Part shown: in pieces, positions 1-8,382 of the stretch
Position numbering within the stretch: position 1 is the stretch's first letter
How the letters are laid out: each line of letters opens with the position of its first letter
NCBI GenBank assembly: GCA_964631605.1
Contig: CAZVYG010000024.1
Coordinates: forward strand, 1 to 58,474
Length of the DNA: 58,474 bases
Direction of reading: 5' to 3'
From: JARKQH01 sp964631605
Lineage (GTDB): Bacteria > Verrucomicrobiota > Verrucomicrobiia > Limisphaerales > UBA8199
Translations under genes and position numbers: made by a program
The notes under the pieces: generated by a model
Database searches by the model: none
Told to the model about the DNA's origin: nothing
Seen by the model: only the letters and a program-made list of their open reading frames with translations

Positions 1-2
1 AG

Positions 3-509
3 CGCATTGATAACGCCACACTGATCGAACTGCTCAAGATCATGTCCAGCATCCCGCTGGACATCCCCGGCGACGCCTTCGGAAAGATTTACGAGTACTT
101 CCTTGGCAGCTTTGCCATGAAGGAAGGGCAGAAAGGCGGCGAATTCTTCACGCCGCCCAGCATGGTTGACCTGATCGTCAACATCATCGAGCCATACAAC
201 GGGCGCCTGTTCGACCCGGCCAGCGGGAGCGGCGGCATGTTCGTAAGCAGCGCGGAATTTGTGAAACGACACCGGCGCGCTGCACCCTCACCCCTGCGCC
301 CCTCTCCCAGTGGGAGAGGGGATGGGGGTGAGGGTGTGCTCAGCATATACGGGCAGGAGCGCGTGGCGGAAACCATCCGGCTCTGCAGGATGAACCTCCC
401 GGTCAACGGCCAAACCAAGCGCCGCTGGGGTCGCGCCAACGGCGCCTCAACTCGTCAGCCCAGGGCAACGCCCTGGGAACTCGGCCGCGTAAACCATTCT
501 CAGCCCTAA
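3..509 (+). pseudogene. hsdM: Type I restriction-modification methylase subunit HsdM, interrupted N-terminal/central fragment
   Basis: The reading frame is open from the left edge of the window, so the gene begins upstream. It encodes the N6-adenine methylase core: GGEFFTPPSMVDLIV followed by the SAM-binding motif DPASGSGGMF, as in HsdM subunits that methylate DNA together with HsdS. After the SAM motif a GC-rich palindrome adds about 20 Pro/Gly/Arg-rich residues in frame (roughly codons for APSPLRPSPSGRGDGGEG). HsdM similarity then resumes with IYGQERVAETIRLCRMN. Shortly after, at about position 440, similarity ends in a second palindromic repeat and a transposase gene; the frame stops at 509. 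The NPPF catalytic motif is absent from this piece. I read it as a dead methylase fragment; a distant C-terminal piece is found at 1322. Confidence 0.85.
285..334. repeat. GC-rich palindromic repeat inserted in frame in hsdM
   Basis: An imperfect inverted repeat: a left arm CCCTCACCCC...CCCTCTCCC and a right arm GGGAGAGGG...GGGGTGAGGG around a short AGT centre. The pyrimidine/purine arms can fold into one long hairpin. It sits inside the hsdM reading frame without breaking it and matches nothing expected in HsdM proteins. It resembles the short dispersed palindromes common in GC-rich bacterial genomes. Confidence 0.75.
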
Positions 510-1300
510 AAGGGCGTCATCCCCCATGCCACAATCCCTATCCAAAGTCCTGGTGCACCTGATCTTCAGCACCAAACACCGGGAACCGTTGATTGGCCCC
601 GAAATCCGCCCGCGCCTGCACGCCTACATGGTTGGCATTCTGGACAATCTCAAATCTCCGTCCCTCCAAACCGGCGGCGCGGCCGATCACGTTCATACTC
701 TGTTCCTCTTGGGCCGGACCATTTCACAGGCGGAGTTGGTTGAGGAAGTGAAAAAGAGTTCGTCGAAGTGGATGAAGACCGACGGGGGCGTGCGCGCATT
801 TTCGTGGCAGTCGGGGTACGGTGCGTTTTCCATCGGCGAATCGCAGGCCGCTGCCGTCATCAAGTACATCCAGAATCAGGAAGAACACCACCGGAAGATT
901 TCGTTTCAGGACGAGTTTCGGAAATTCTTGGAGCGATACCAGGTGGCGTACGACGAGCGGTATGTGTGGGATTGAACCAACGAGAATGCAGACGAGAAAA
1001 TCAATCATGGTGTGCTCGTGGGACGGGGTGCGGGTGGTTGGCCGAGTTCCGCCCCTTCAGGGCGGGGCGGGTTTGATTCGACCGGGTCCCCAGGGCGTTG
1101 CCCTGGGCTGGAGAGTCGGTGCGCCTTCGGCGCGAAACACCCGCGCAACTTGGACGTGGGCGAACCGGACGCGATGGTGGACCCGATTCACATCACAGCC
1201 TCGGGTCTTCCAGCCCGAAGGGCCGCAACCCGTCAGCCCAGGGCAACGCCCTGGGAACTCGGCCACCCACCCATTCATCAGCCCTGAAAGGGCGGCACAT
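453..1300 (+). mobile_element. RAYT/IS200-like element with flanking REP-type palindromes
   Basis: A Y1 transposase gene (526-975) is flanked by copies of one repeat. The palindrome CCCAGGGCAACGCCCTGGG lies at 459-477 and 1237-1255, and its reverse complement at 1089-1107. The two direct copies share further sequence: CGTCAGCCC before them, and GAACTCGGCC followed about 20 bases on by a CAGCCCT...AGGGCG mini-palindrome after them. The right side (about 1046-1300) is therefore a head-to-head pair, as in bacterial interspersed mosaic elements mobilised by REP-associated tyrosine transposases. The element separates the two hsdM pieces. The outer ends are estimates, because IS200-type elements leave no target duplication. 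Confidence 0.65.
526..975 (+). CDS. IS200/RAYT-like Y1 transposase
   Basis: A 149-residue HUH single-strand transposase of the Y1_Tnp family, the usual size for IS200 TnpA. The metal-binding HUH motif is His55-Val-His57 in DHVHTLFLLG. The nucleophile is most likely Tyr114 in VIKYIQNQEEHH, where family members carry YIxNQ. The N-terminal VHLIFSTKHR strand is also typical. Such enzymes cut and rejoin single-stranded DNA at hairpins; the adjacent palindromes are the likely substrates. The gene appears intact, with ATG at 526 just after the left repeat. No orfB/TnpB accessory gene is present. Whether it is a true IS200 or a domesticated REP-associated enzyme cannot be decided from sequence alone. 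Confidence 0.88.
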   Translation: MPQSLSKVLVHLIFSTKHREPLIGPEIRPRLHAYMVGILDNLKSPSLQTGGAADHVHTLFLLGRTISQAELVEEVKKSSSKWMKTDGGVRAFSWQSGYGAFSIGESQAAAVIKYIQNQEEHHRKISFQDEFRKFLERYQVAYDERYVWD

Positions 1301-1321
1301 GGCACCAGCGACCCAAACGTG

Positions 1322-1765
1322 GCGGCCCTGTGTAAAGTGGCGAACCGTAAGGAAATCGAGGCGCAGGGCTGGAGCTTGAATCCGGGCCGCTACGTGGGCG
1401 CGACCGCGGGTGAGGAAGTCCGCGACGCCGACTTCAAAGAGCAGTTCGAGGAACTGACCGAGGAAGAACTGGCGATCTTCGACATCCTGACCAAGCCCCG
1501 CGTGGACATCACGGCCAAGGAAGAAAAGCAGGTCAAGAAGGTCGCCAAGGACATGCTCCAGACGTTGAAGGCCAAGGCGCTGGTGCTCGACTGGCGCAAG
1601 CGCCAGCAGACGCGGGCGGCGGTGCGCTTGTGCATTGAAGAATGGTTGGACAAACTGCCGCCGGTGTATACATCCGCCCTCTACCAGACCAAGTGCGACG
1701 CGGTGTACCAGCATGCGTATGACGTCTATGGAGGCGGACAGTCCTGGGGAACTGGCGGCAGATGA
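1322..1765 (+). pseudogene. Chimeric remnant: HsdM C-terminus fused to HsdR C-terminus
   Basis: The open frame begins with an HsdM tail (KVANRKEIEAQGWSLNPGRY, then a short acidic stretch containing DFKEQFEELTEEEL). Without a stop it passes into the C-terminal domain of the type I restriction subunit HsdR (AIFDILTKPRVDITAKEE, LVLDWRKRQQTRAAVR, KCDAVYQHAYDVYGG). In intact loci, hsdS, the rest of hsdR and often other genes lie between these points. The join falls near 1454-1475, at LTEEELAIFD, a string that both families can show, so a deletion through short homology is likely. There is no start codon of its own in the conserved part, and no DEAD-box or target-recognition domain. Non-functional in my reading. 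Confidence 0.8.
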
Positions 1766-1936
1766 AGCGCCGGAGCCTCGGACAGCTCAGCAGCCGGAGG
1801 CGCATCGCAGGATTTGTGGGGTCTTGCCCGATGCTTGCACAACCTCGCGGGCAAAATAGTGCTGCGCGACTGCTACCCTCGTTTTTCAGAGGCGCTGTAT
1901 GCGGGAGAAGTGCCGGATTTGACTGAGGGTTGAAGG

Positions 1937-2021
1937 TGGTGCCCGCGACAGGACTTGAACCTGTACGATGTTACTCACTAGAACCTGAATCTAGCGCGTC
2001 TGCCAATTCCGCCACGCGGGC
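1937..2021 (-). tRNA. tRNA-Leu (anticodon CAG)
   Basis: The minus strand reads as an 85-base class II tRNA. The acceptor stem GCCCGCG pairs with CGCGGGC, followed by A and an encoded CCA. The D-arm contains TGGCAGACGC, the anticodon stem CTAGA/TCTAG encloses loop TTCAGGT (anticodon CAG), a variable arm follows (GTGAGTAACATCGTAC), and the T-arm has GGTTCAAGTCC. It decodes CUG leucine codons. It lies directly beside the degraded restriction locus and could be an integration hotspot. Confidence 0.96.
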
Positions 2022-2204
2022 AACCTGGCTGCCGGCGACTTGCATCCCTGCCGGGACGGGTCCGCTGCCGTCTGGTCAAACCAGAGGCGAGCAAACATAA
2101 CGCACAGCCCAACGACCTGCAAGCCGTTCCACAAGCCATGCGCCCATGTCGCCGTCAACTTTCAAAACCATACCAAAGCCGGCGCCCTTGATGCAAGCCG
2201 GCAA

Positions 2205-5200
2205 TTAGGATTGATACTTCAGCTTGAACTGCAGGGTCGCGCCGGCGGGTACCTTCAACTCGTCGCCGAGAGTCAACACGACCCGGCGTTCCTCCTGCCG
2301 CGCGGTGGCGGGCACCGGCCGGCCGTCCAGCGTTACCGAGGCGGTCTCGAGCCGGGCGTCAGCCGGCAGCTCCAGTCCAAAAGTCCGCAAGCGCACTCCA
2401 CCCCATTTCACCGCCAGCGTGGCGGTCAGCGCATCCCCCTGAAGGTTCTGTTCGAAAGCGCCCCAACCCGCCGCCGAGGTGAAGGCGGCGCGGAAATGCT
2501 CCGGCTTGAGCCTTGGCGCGAACGCCAGGCGCCCGCGGGGGCCGTGGCAATCGAACCCGCAGAGGGCGAGGAAGACGCCGTAGCTGGCCATGGCGCGGGC
2601 GTAATGGTCGCCGCATTCCACCTCGTTCCAGGGATTCTGGCGGGCGGGATGATGGCGTTCGTGGACGCCGCGGCAAATGGCGAGGGCCTCGGTGAGCATC
2701 CCTTCCCAGACCATGTGGCCCGCGACCTGGTATTCGATCCCGGTCCAGATTTCGTCGCGATAAAGGACCGAGTCGGGTCCAAGGTGTTTGGACTTCGGCC
2801 AGGTGCAGGTAAACAGGCCCGCCTCGCCCGGCCGGGCGAACCATCGTTGCGGCGGATGCGCCGCGTTCTGCGGGCCGATGTCCGGCGCCCAGTTGTAAAC
2901 ATAGACCGCGCGCAAGGCGGACTGGACTTTCTCGCGGGGATACAAATAGCCAAGGCCGACCTGGTGGGCCCAGCCCTGGCCAAAAAGCTGATCGGACAGG
3001 CAACCATCCCCGTATTGGTGTTTGGGGTGCTGCCTGAGGTCCACGTCCTGAACAAAGTATTCGCCGTTGAAGAGGCGCTCGACCGTTAAACGGCTGCCCG
3101 CCTCGAAAATCTTCCGGCATTTTGCCGCAAACCCGCCATCGCCCACCTCGCGGGCCATTTCCTCGGCGGCTCGCAAGGCGCCAAGGTAGAGCGAACCGAC
3201 CATGGTGTTGGCGCCAAAAAAGTTGATGTCGTAGGTGTTGTGCTGCGATCCCTCAATCAGGCCATCCCCATCACCATCCTGTTCCATGAGAAACTCGACG
3301 GTCTTGCGAATCTTCCGCCAGTTGCGTTCGAGGAACCGGCCGTCCGCGCTCATCTGGTGCTCGCGGAGACACTTGAGAGCCGTGCCGCCCTGGGTGTCGC
3401 CCGCCCAAAAATCGTTGCTTTCGCCCCGAAAATTGACCGCGCCGGTGGCTTCGACAAAACCCGGCCCGAAGTCCTGCATCTCACGGACGGAGCGTTCCAG
3501 CTCGGGGAAAAGCCGCGCCAGGGCATGGGCGTAGTTCCAGACATGGGCGCAGGTGCCGGCACAGCAACGGACGCCCTCCCAGGCCCAGAACCGGCCATTC
3601 GCCCGCCACTGGCAGGTGCCGCTGGCAAGGATGGACACGGGCGCAAACAACCGGTCCAGCAACCAGCAGGGCAGCGTCGAGTCATACCACGTATCACGCC
3701 ACAACCGGGTCTGCCCCGCCAACCGCTCGAAATGCTCCGCAACGTAACCCGCCACGGCCGCCGCATCCGCAAAGCGGGTCCCGTAGCGATTCCCATGCTC
3801 GGGAAGATTCGCGAAATGCCACACGATCAGGAATGTCACGTCCTGCGCCTCTCCCGGCTGCAACTCGACTCTTTTGCAGAGGCCGCCAACCAGGGGGGCG
3901 CCAAAGGGTTTCTCGGCCCGGGTCGCGACATCCCCCTCGACGCCGCCGCTCAGCCACGCCGCCAGGCTGTCTTCGGGCAAATCCGCGAGCGGGACGACCC
4001 CGCCGCCCGGGCCCAGCAGGGCCAGCCCCAGGGTGCCGAAATCCGGCTGGGCCTCGAGCGGCCCCTCGAAGCCGCGGCGCGGCGTGTCGCTTAACTCGAT
4101 CTGGTCCACATTGATGTGGCCCCACCCGCCGGATTCCTGGTCCACAATCTCGAGCCGGACCTCGCGCCCGAGGAACTCCTTCACATTCCAGCTTTGCCAG
4201 GCAAGCTCCTCGCGGTCCCGCCCGGTGGCGGTGCGCACCACCTTCCCGTCAGACAGCAGGTTGAGGCAGGTTCGCCCCGCGTGGGAACCGCCGCCGATGA
4301 GGAAATTCAGGAAGGGCCGCTCGACTTTGAAAGGCGGCGAGGTCAGCTTCCCGCGGGGCGGGTCGCCGTCAATGAAAGTATTGACCAGCCCGCGCCCCCG
4401 AAAACCGCTCACCGGCTGCTGCCCGCGCAGCGTTCCGGCGGCGGGCCGGGAACCAAAAGCCGTGCCGGCAGCCTTCCAGCCGCCATAATCGTCCCCCTCG
4501 AAATCCGCCACCACAATGGGCGGGCGCGCGGGCTGCTCGGGCGCCTTCACGGCTCGCGCCGAGCCGAGCATCAACGCCAGGTTATCGCGCTGCACAAAAC
4601 GGTTTTCGCGGACACCTTCGACATACTGGCCGCTGCGGCAGCAGACCGCGTTTTCGAGCCGGCCCCCCAGCCAGACTTCGGCCGGGACCGCTCCGTGGTT
4701 CTTTAACCGGAAGTGGAGCACGGTCGCCGGCAGAGCGGAGTCCGCCGCGTTGAGGGGGATAAACGGCGAAAAGGCCTCCAGATGCGCACCAATGGGAAAG
4801 TCCGCGGACTCATATTCGACTCTGCCAATCGGGTACTCGCCCCGGAAGCGGACGGCGGGAAAGCCCGCGCGGTCCAGGGTGCGCGTGGCGGTCTGTTGGC
4901 CCCAGCGAACCCGCAAGGCGAAACCCTGCCGAACCGGCTGGACCGGCTCGGGAATTGCCTGGTAATGCGTCCCAAACCGCGCATCGGCGGGCGAGTCGTT
5001 GAAAATATCCCAATGACTCAGGGTGCCATCCCCCCGAAGATAAAGCTGGCCGGCGCCAATCCCGCCCACGGGCATTCCAATGTGTGTGAGGTCCTCGCCC
5101 GCATACCAGACCGGCTCGCCCTTCTCAAAAAGAGCGGCGACCCACTCGGGGCTCAACTTCTTGTCGGCCGGCACGAAGTGGTCGGCGGTGTCCTTGGGCT

Positions 5201-5330
5201 CGAACGGACCGGCGACGGTCTTGAAGGGGGCGGGCGCGCCCAGGGACAGGACCGCAGCGCCCGTGAGCTTGAGGAAACTGCGGCGGTCCAGGCAACCGCA
5301 GCCGGAAAATTCATTGCAAGCGGAATCCAT
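2205..5330 (-). CDS. TAT-exported GH116 family glycosidase (GBA2-type beta-glucosidase/glucosylceramidase-like)
   Basis: About 1041 residues from ATG at 5330; a TTG at 5348 overlapping the ptsN stop would add six. The N-terminus has a twin-arginine signal (DRRSFLKLTGAAVLSLGAPA), implying export of a folded enzyme. The GH116 N-terminal beta domain starts at GMPVGGIGAGQLYLRGDGTL. The catalytic (alpha/alpha)6 part shows CCAGTCAHVWNYAHAL and EGSQHNTYDINFFG; the Asp there lies where the GH116 acid/base is expected. I did not assign the nucleophile Glu with certainty. Around residues 275-418 a beta-sandwich-like insert (DFEGDDYGGW ... IGGGSHAGRTCLNLL ... GGWGHINVDQIELSD) resembles the segment seen in some GH32 levanases. 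GH116 enzymes hydrolyse beta-glucosides, glucosylceramides or beta-xylosides; the substrate here is unknown. Confidence 0.85.
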   Translation of the reverse strand: MDSACNEFSGCGCLDRRSFLKLTGAAVLSLGAPAPFKTVAGPFEPKDTADHFVPADKKLSPEWVAALFEKGEPVWYAGEDLTHIGMPVGGIGAGQLYLRGDGTLSHWDIFNDSPADARFGTHYQAIPEPVQPVRQGFALRVRWGQQTATRTLDRAGFPAVRFRGEYPIGRVEYESADFPIGAHLEAFSPFIPLNAADSALPATVLHFRLKNHGAVPAEVWLGGRLENAVCCRSGQYVEGVRENRFVQRDNLALMLGSARAVKAPEQPARPPIVVADFEGDDYGGWKAAGTAFGSRPAAGTLRGQQPVSGFRGRGLVNTFIDGDPPRGKLTSPPFKVERPFLNFLIGGGSHAGRTCLNLLSDGKVVRTATGRDREELAWQSWNVKEFLGREVRLEIVDQESGGWGHINVDQIELSDTPRRGFEGPLEAQPDFGTLGLALLGPGGGVVPLADLPEDSLAAWLSGGVEGDVATRAEKPFGAPLVGGLCKRVELQPGEAQDVTFLIVWHFANLPEHGNRYGTRFADAAAVAGYVAEHFERLAGQTRLWRDTWYDSTLPCWLLDRLFAPVSILASGTCQWRANGRFWAWEGVRCCAGTCAHVWNYAHALARLFPELERSVREMQDFGPGFVEATGAVNFRGESNDFWAGDTQGGTALKCLREHQMSADGRFLERNWRKIRKTVEFLMEQDGDGDGLIEGSQHNTYDINFFGANTMVGSLYLGALRAAEEMAREVGDGGFAAKCRKIFEAGSRLTVERLFNGEYFVQDVDLRQHPKHQYGDGCLSDQLFGQGWAHQVGLGYLYPREKVQSALRAVYVYNWAPDIGPQNAAHPPQRWFARPGEAGLFTCTWPKSKHLGPDSVLYRDEIWTGIEYQVAGHMVWEGMLTEALAICRGVHERHHPARQNPWNEVECGDHYARAMASYGVFLALCGFDCHGPRGRLAFAPRLKPEHFRAAFTSAAGWGAFEQNLQGDALTATLAVKWGGVRLRTFGLELPADARLETASVTLDGRPVPATARQEERRVVLTLGDELKVPAGATLQFKLKYQS

Positions 5331-5344
5331 GGCGCCTGGACGCT

Positions 5345-5830
5345 TCAAGCGCGGCGCTCGGCTTCGCGGAGCAGCTCCAGGACGCGTTGAGGCTGGTCGG
5401 CGGTGAGGAGGTTCTGCCGGAGTCGGGGGTCGCGCAACAGGCGGCTGATGCGGGCCAGGATGGCCAGATGCTGCGTGACGGTCGGCGCGGCCAGAAGAAA
5501 GAAAAGCCGGGCCGGCTGGCGGTCAATGGCCCCGTAGGGGATGCCGTGGGCATGCCGCCCAAACACGATGATCGGCTTGTCCACCAGCCCGACCAGGGCG
5601 TTGCGCGCATGCGGCAGCGCGATGCCGTCGCCAATGCCCGTGCTGTGCAGTTGTTCGCGCTCATGCAGCGCGCGCAGGAGCGTTTCCCGCGCCTCGGGCT
5701 GGCCGGCCAGCTCGGGGATTTGCTCCACCAGCTCGCGCAACACTTCGTCCCGCGTCGAGCTCCGCAAATCCAACTGGATGCGTGCCGGCGAGAGCAACTC
5801 GCTAATCACAACAGAACTGGCCGTGTTCAT
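5345..5830 (-). CDS. ptsN: PTS EIIA type-2 domain protein (PtsN-like)
   Basis: A 161-residue single-domain EIIA of the fructose/nitrogen-regulatory type. The phosphoacceptor is His74 in GIGDGIALPHAR, followed by VGLVDKPIIVFGRH, both family hallmarks. PtsN-type proteins accept phosphate from PtsP/Npr or a PTS EI/HPr and act as regulators rather than sugar carriers. No PTS permease is nearby. The stop is within 15 bases of the GH116 ATG (or overlaps the alternative TTG), so the two genes are probably co-transcribed. That context hints at regulation of carbohydrate use, but this is inference. Confidence 0.88.
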   Translation of the reverse strand: MNTASSVVISELLSPARIQLDLRSSTRDEVLRELVEQIPELAGQPEARETLLRALHEREQLHSTGIGDGIALPHARNALVGLVDKPIIVFGRHAHGIPYGAIDRQPARLFFLLAAPTVTQHLAILARISRLLRDPRLRQNLLTADQPQRVLELLREAERRA

Positions 5831-5897
5831 AGACGGCGTATTGTAGGCCGCCCCCCGCCGGCGTGAAGGAAAATATCCGACAACGAACCGCAGGAAT

Positions 5898-5919
5898 CAG
5901 ACCCACGACGCAGGGTCTG
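5898..5919. other. Intergenic hairpin between ptsN and a glycosyltransferase gene
   Basis: A 7-bp perfect inverted repeat (CAGACCC / GGGTCTG) with an 8-base loop, in the 196-base gap downstream of the glycosyltransferase and upstream of ptsN, both on the minus strand. No T-tract follows on either strand, so a Rho-independent terminator is not well supported. Confidence 0.3.
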
Positions 5920-6026
5920 ACCCGGGCAGGCGCAAGCCGGCAGTGGCGACCCGCTGCATTCCCGGTTGAATTGGGCTGTCTCAGGATTCGCAGCCGGCCT
6001 GCGGCCCGGCAGCTTCAACAGTTGAA

Positions 6027-6998
6027 TCAACTGAACACGTTCTGGGGGTGGCGCGGGCGGCGGCCGATCTTGAAGACGATCAACTCGCGCAGTTCAACCA
6101 GGAGCTGTCCGGCCAACCAAAGCGGCAGACCGGTGTATTGAATGGCCGTCTTGACGATTTCATCCGCGTAGGCGCGGTTGCCCAACTGGCGGAACCGTTT
6201 GGCTTTGATGCCCGAGCGAACCGCAAGCAGACCTCGGAGCTTGGCGCGCCGGATCAAGCCTGGCGGGCGTTGGCGGAGGGCCTCCACCTGCTGCATGGTT
6301 CGCCATTCGTCCACGATCAGCGCCTCGACACTCGGGGCGCGAAAAACGGTCTGATTCGACCCGTGCCACCGGTACTTGGCCAGCGGCAGATTGATCGCCG
6401 TGAGTTGTTTGCAGTGCAGACCGTATCTCGCCCAAAACACCATGTCTCCGAGAATTGGCATGTCGGTCGGGAACCGCTCCGGCGTCGGCTGGCGGTTGGT
6501 CTTGAGGAGCGTCGCGCAGAAGGCCTGGTTGGAGATTTCGGCTTTCAAGGCGAGAAACTCGTCCAGCGCAAAGTGTTTCACTCTGCCATCGGCCTTGCCT
6601 GAAACGCTCAAACGCTCCCCCTTCTCATTGATCCTCTCATCCAGGCACCACGCCATGCCCCGCCCGGGGCAATGTTCCAGTTCCCGGGTCATCCGCTCGT
6701 AAAACTCCGGCAGGATTTCGTCGTCCTGGTGCAGGATCTGCAGGTAATCCGTTTCTGCTGCATGGTCGAGGCAGCGATTAAAATTGGCGAACAGGCCTGG
6801 ATTCACCGCGTTGGGCACGAACTCAACCTTCAACCCGCGGAATCCGCGAACAATCTCAGCCGTTCGGTCCGTAGAACCATCGTCCAATACGAGGACACGA
6901 TCCGGCCGCCGCGTTTGCCGCGCCAAAGACTCGAGAGTCTGCAGCAGAAATGCCTCGCCATTGTAGGCTGGAATCGTCGTTGTGACCGTTTCCTTCAT
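6027..6998 (-). CDS. Family 2 glycosyltransferase
   Basis: A GT-A fold glycosyltransferase of about 323 residues from ATG at 6998; an earlier in-frame start at 7019 gives a poorer N-terminus. The opening strand TTTIPAYNGEAFL, the nucleotide-binding VLVLDDGSTDRT and the metal-binding QILHQDDEILP motif are all present in the expected order. No transmembrane segment is visible, so it is cytoplasmic or peripheral. It would transfer a sugar from a nucleotide-sugar donor to a glycan or lipid acceptor; neither can be named. There is no polysaccharide cluster around it, which is unusual for this family. Confidence 0.88.
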   Translation of the reverse strand: MKETVTTTIPAYNGEAFLLQTLESLARQTRRPDRVLVLDDGSTDRTAEIVRGFRGLKVEFVPNAVNPGLFANFNRCLDHAAETDYLQILHQDDEILPEFYERMTRELEHCPGRGMAWCLDERINEKGERLSVSGKADGRVKHFALDEFLALKAEISNQAFCATLLKTNRQPTPERFPTDMPILGDMVFWARYGLHCKQLTAINLPLAKYRWHGSNQTVFRAPSVEALIVDEWRTMQQVEALRQRPPGLIRRAKLRGLLAVRSGIKAKRFRQLGNRAYADEIVKTAIQYTGLPLWLAGQLLVELRELIVFKIGRRPRHPQNVFS

Positions 6999-7192
6999 TG
7001 TCGCCCCCACTGTCCCCAACTCGGGCCAAGGCCGTCAAGGAGCGAGTCGCAGCAGCCGAAGAACGATGGAGCTGATCCTCCAACGCCGCTCCAGACGCAA
7101 AAAAAAGCTGCCTCCCCGCCCCCACCAGCAGGCCTGCTCGCGGCGCGAGGCGGGAAGAAGCCCACGCAGGCGAAAAAAGAAAGCTGATGCCG

Positions 7193-8083
7193 CTAATTCA
7201 GGCCGCGGAGACTGCGGCGGCAGGCTGCCATAAGAACAACTCCGCAAAGGGCCAGTGCCGCGGTGCCGGGCTCAGGCACAACCGTCAGCCGAGCATAATC
7301 CACCGCCACATCCGCAGGATAGACGCCAATCGGCCAGTCCATCGCCTGGGAGAGTCCGATTTTGAAGCCGGAGCTGAACGCGCTGCTGGTGTGCCCGAGG
7401 GTGTGACCAATCAGTTCGAGGCCATTGTCGTCCAAAATAGACGCCCGAAGGTTCTCACCCGGCGCTCCTTCAAGGACGAGCCGGTACCACGTGTTGTCCT
7501 GATAATTGAAAGGCTGCTGCACGTAACTGTTGTCAATGCTGCTACCCACGAAGAAACGGCGTTCGGAACTGTAGGCGCCACCAAATGGAGAGACCAGGTC
7601 ATGACGAGCGTTGTTGCTCGCATCCATGACCCAGATCTCGAGGAAGTCATCGATGCTCGTCGTAGGTGACTGCACCAAGGTGTTAAAGCGCACCTCGTAC
7701 CGAAAACCGGCCGGGCTGAAAACGGTGGACGAGCTCCAGCCCCGTCGTTGGTGGGCGTCCATGGAACTGTTCATGCGCAGCACCGAGTTGCCATCAAGCG
7801 TTTGAAACGCAGCGTTTGGCGCCCCCAAGTAGGTTGCCGGGAAAAACGTGCCCGCAGTTCTGGCCGTCGGCAATGAAGCCTGCCATACCGGGTCAAGGCT
7901 TGGACCGCCAAAGTCGTCGAAGAACAGGCTGCTTTCCGCCATTGCTCGAGGGCTGAGCATCAGGGCTGCCGCGACCACGGCGCCCCTTAAGAGGTGGGCA
8001 ACGGTTGGTAGGACGGGCGCGTTCGTCGAGACGGTGAAGGCACGGTGGTGCGCTGCAAGCAAGTGAGTGGTATTCCTTTTCAT
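7193..8083 (-). CDS. PEP-CTERM sorting domain protein
   Basis: About 296 residues if started at ATG 8083. An upstream in-frame start at 8128 would lie at or before the predicted transcription start. The N-terminus has a signal peptide with a long n-region and hydrophobic GAVVAAALML ending AMA. The C-terminus is a classic PEP-CTERM signal: VVPEPGTAALALCGVVLM followed by Arg-rich AACRRSLRG. Such tails are cleaved by exosortase in the inner membrane. The body is beta-rich, with a concanavalin/LamG-like feel (FDDFGGPSLDPVW ... WYRLVLEGAPGENL), but no catalytic motif is recognised. Likely a secreted surface or matrix protein. No exosortase gene occurs in the window. Confidence 0.85.
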   Translation of the reverse strand: MKRNTTHLLAAHHRAFTVSTNAPVLPTVAHLLRGAVVAAALMLSPRAMAESSLFFDDFGGPSLDPVWQASLPTARTAGTFFPATYLGAPNAAFQTLDGNSVLRMNSSMDAHQRRGWSSSTVFSPAGFRYEVRFNTLVQSPTTSIDDFLEIWVMDASNNARHDLVSPFGGAYSSERRFFVGSSIDNSYVQQPFNYQDNTWYRLVLEGAPGENLRASILDDNGLELIGHTLGHTSSAFSSGFKIGLSQAMDWPIGVYPADVAVDYARLTVVPEPGTAALALCGVVLMAACRRSLRGLN

Positions 8084-8134
8084 AAGTTGAGTGGTTATTT
8101 TGGTCATCCAAGTGATCTGATCCTTCAAGGTACC

Positions 8135-8163
8135 AGCCTAGCAAAAACGCTATGACTTTGCAA
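8135..8163 (-). promoter_or_regulatory. Putative sigma70-type promoter for the PEP-CTERM gene
   Basis: On the minus strand a -35-like TTGCAA (8163-8158) is separated by 17 bases from a -10-like TAGGCT (8140-8135). Transcription would start near 8128, 45 bases upstream of the preferred ATG at 8083. A-rich tracts just upstream on the minus strand could act as an UP element. This is pattern matching only. Confidence 0.4.
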
Positions 8164-8382
8164 GACTTTTTTTTCCCAACTTTTTTCCCAAGTTTCGCCT
8201 GCGAGCCAGAGAGGCTCTTCGACCCAAGAGGATCGCCCGATTCCTGTTTATTTGTCGTCGGAGAACCCGAGCCGGCAGGAGCCGCGCCACGCCCGCGCGG
8301 GGCGGGTTCGGCCAGCGGTTCCGGGATGCGCGTTTCTTGACACGTCGGGAGGTGAGTGTTACCACCCTCGGAGATGGCGACC

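Noticed and set aside
2040..3089. A plus-strand frame of about 350 codons opposite the GH116 gene
   Set aside because: Antisense to a well-supported enzyme and without domain content.
7099..7127. Poly-A run (poly-T on the minus strand) after the first PEP-CTERM gene as a terminator
   Set aside because: Only a 4-bp GCTG/CAGC stem can be formed before the T-tract, too weak to call.
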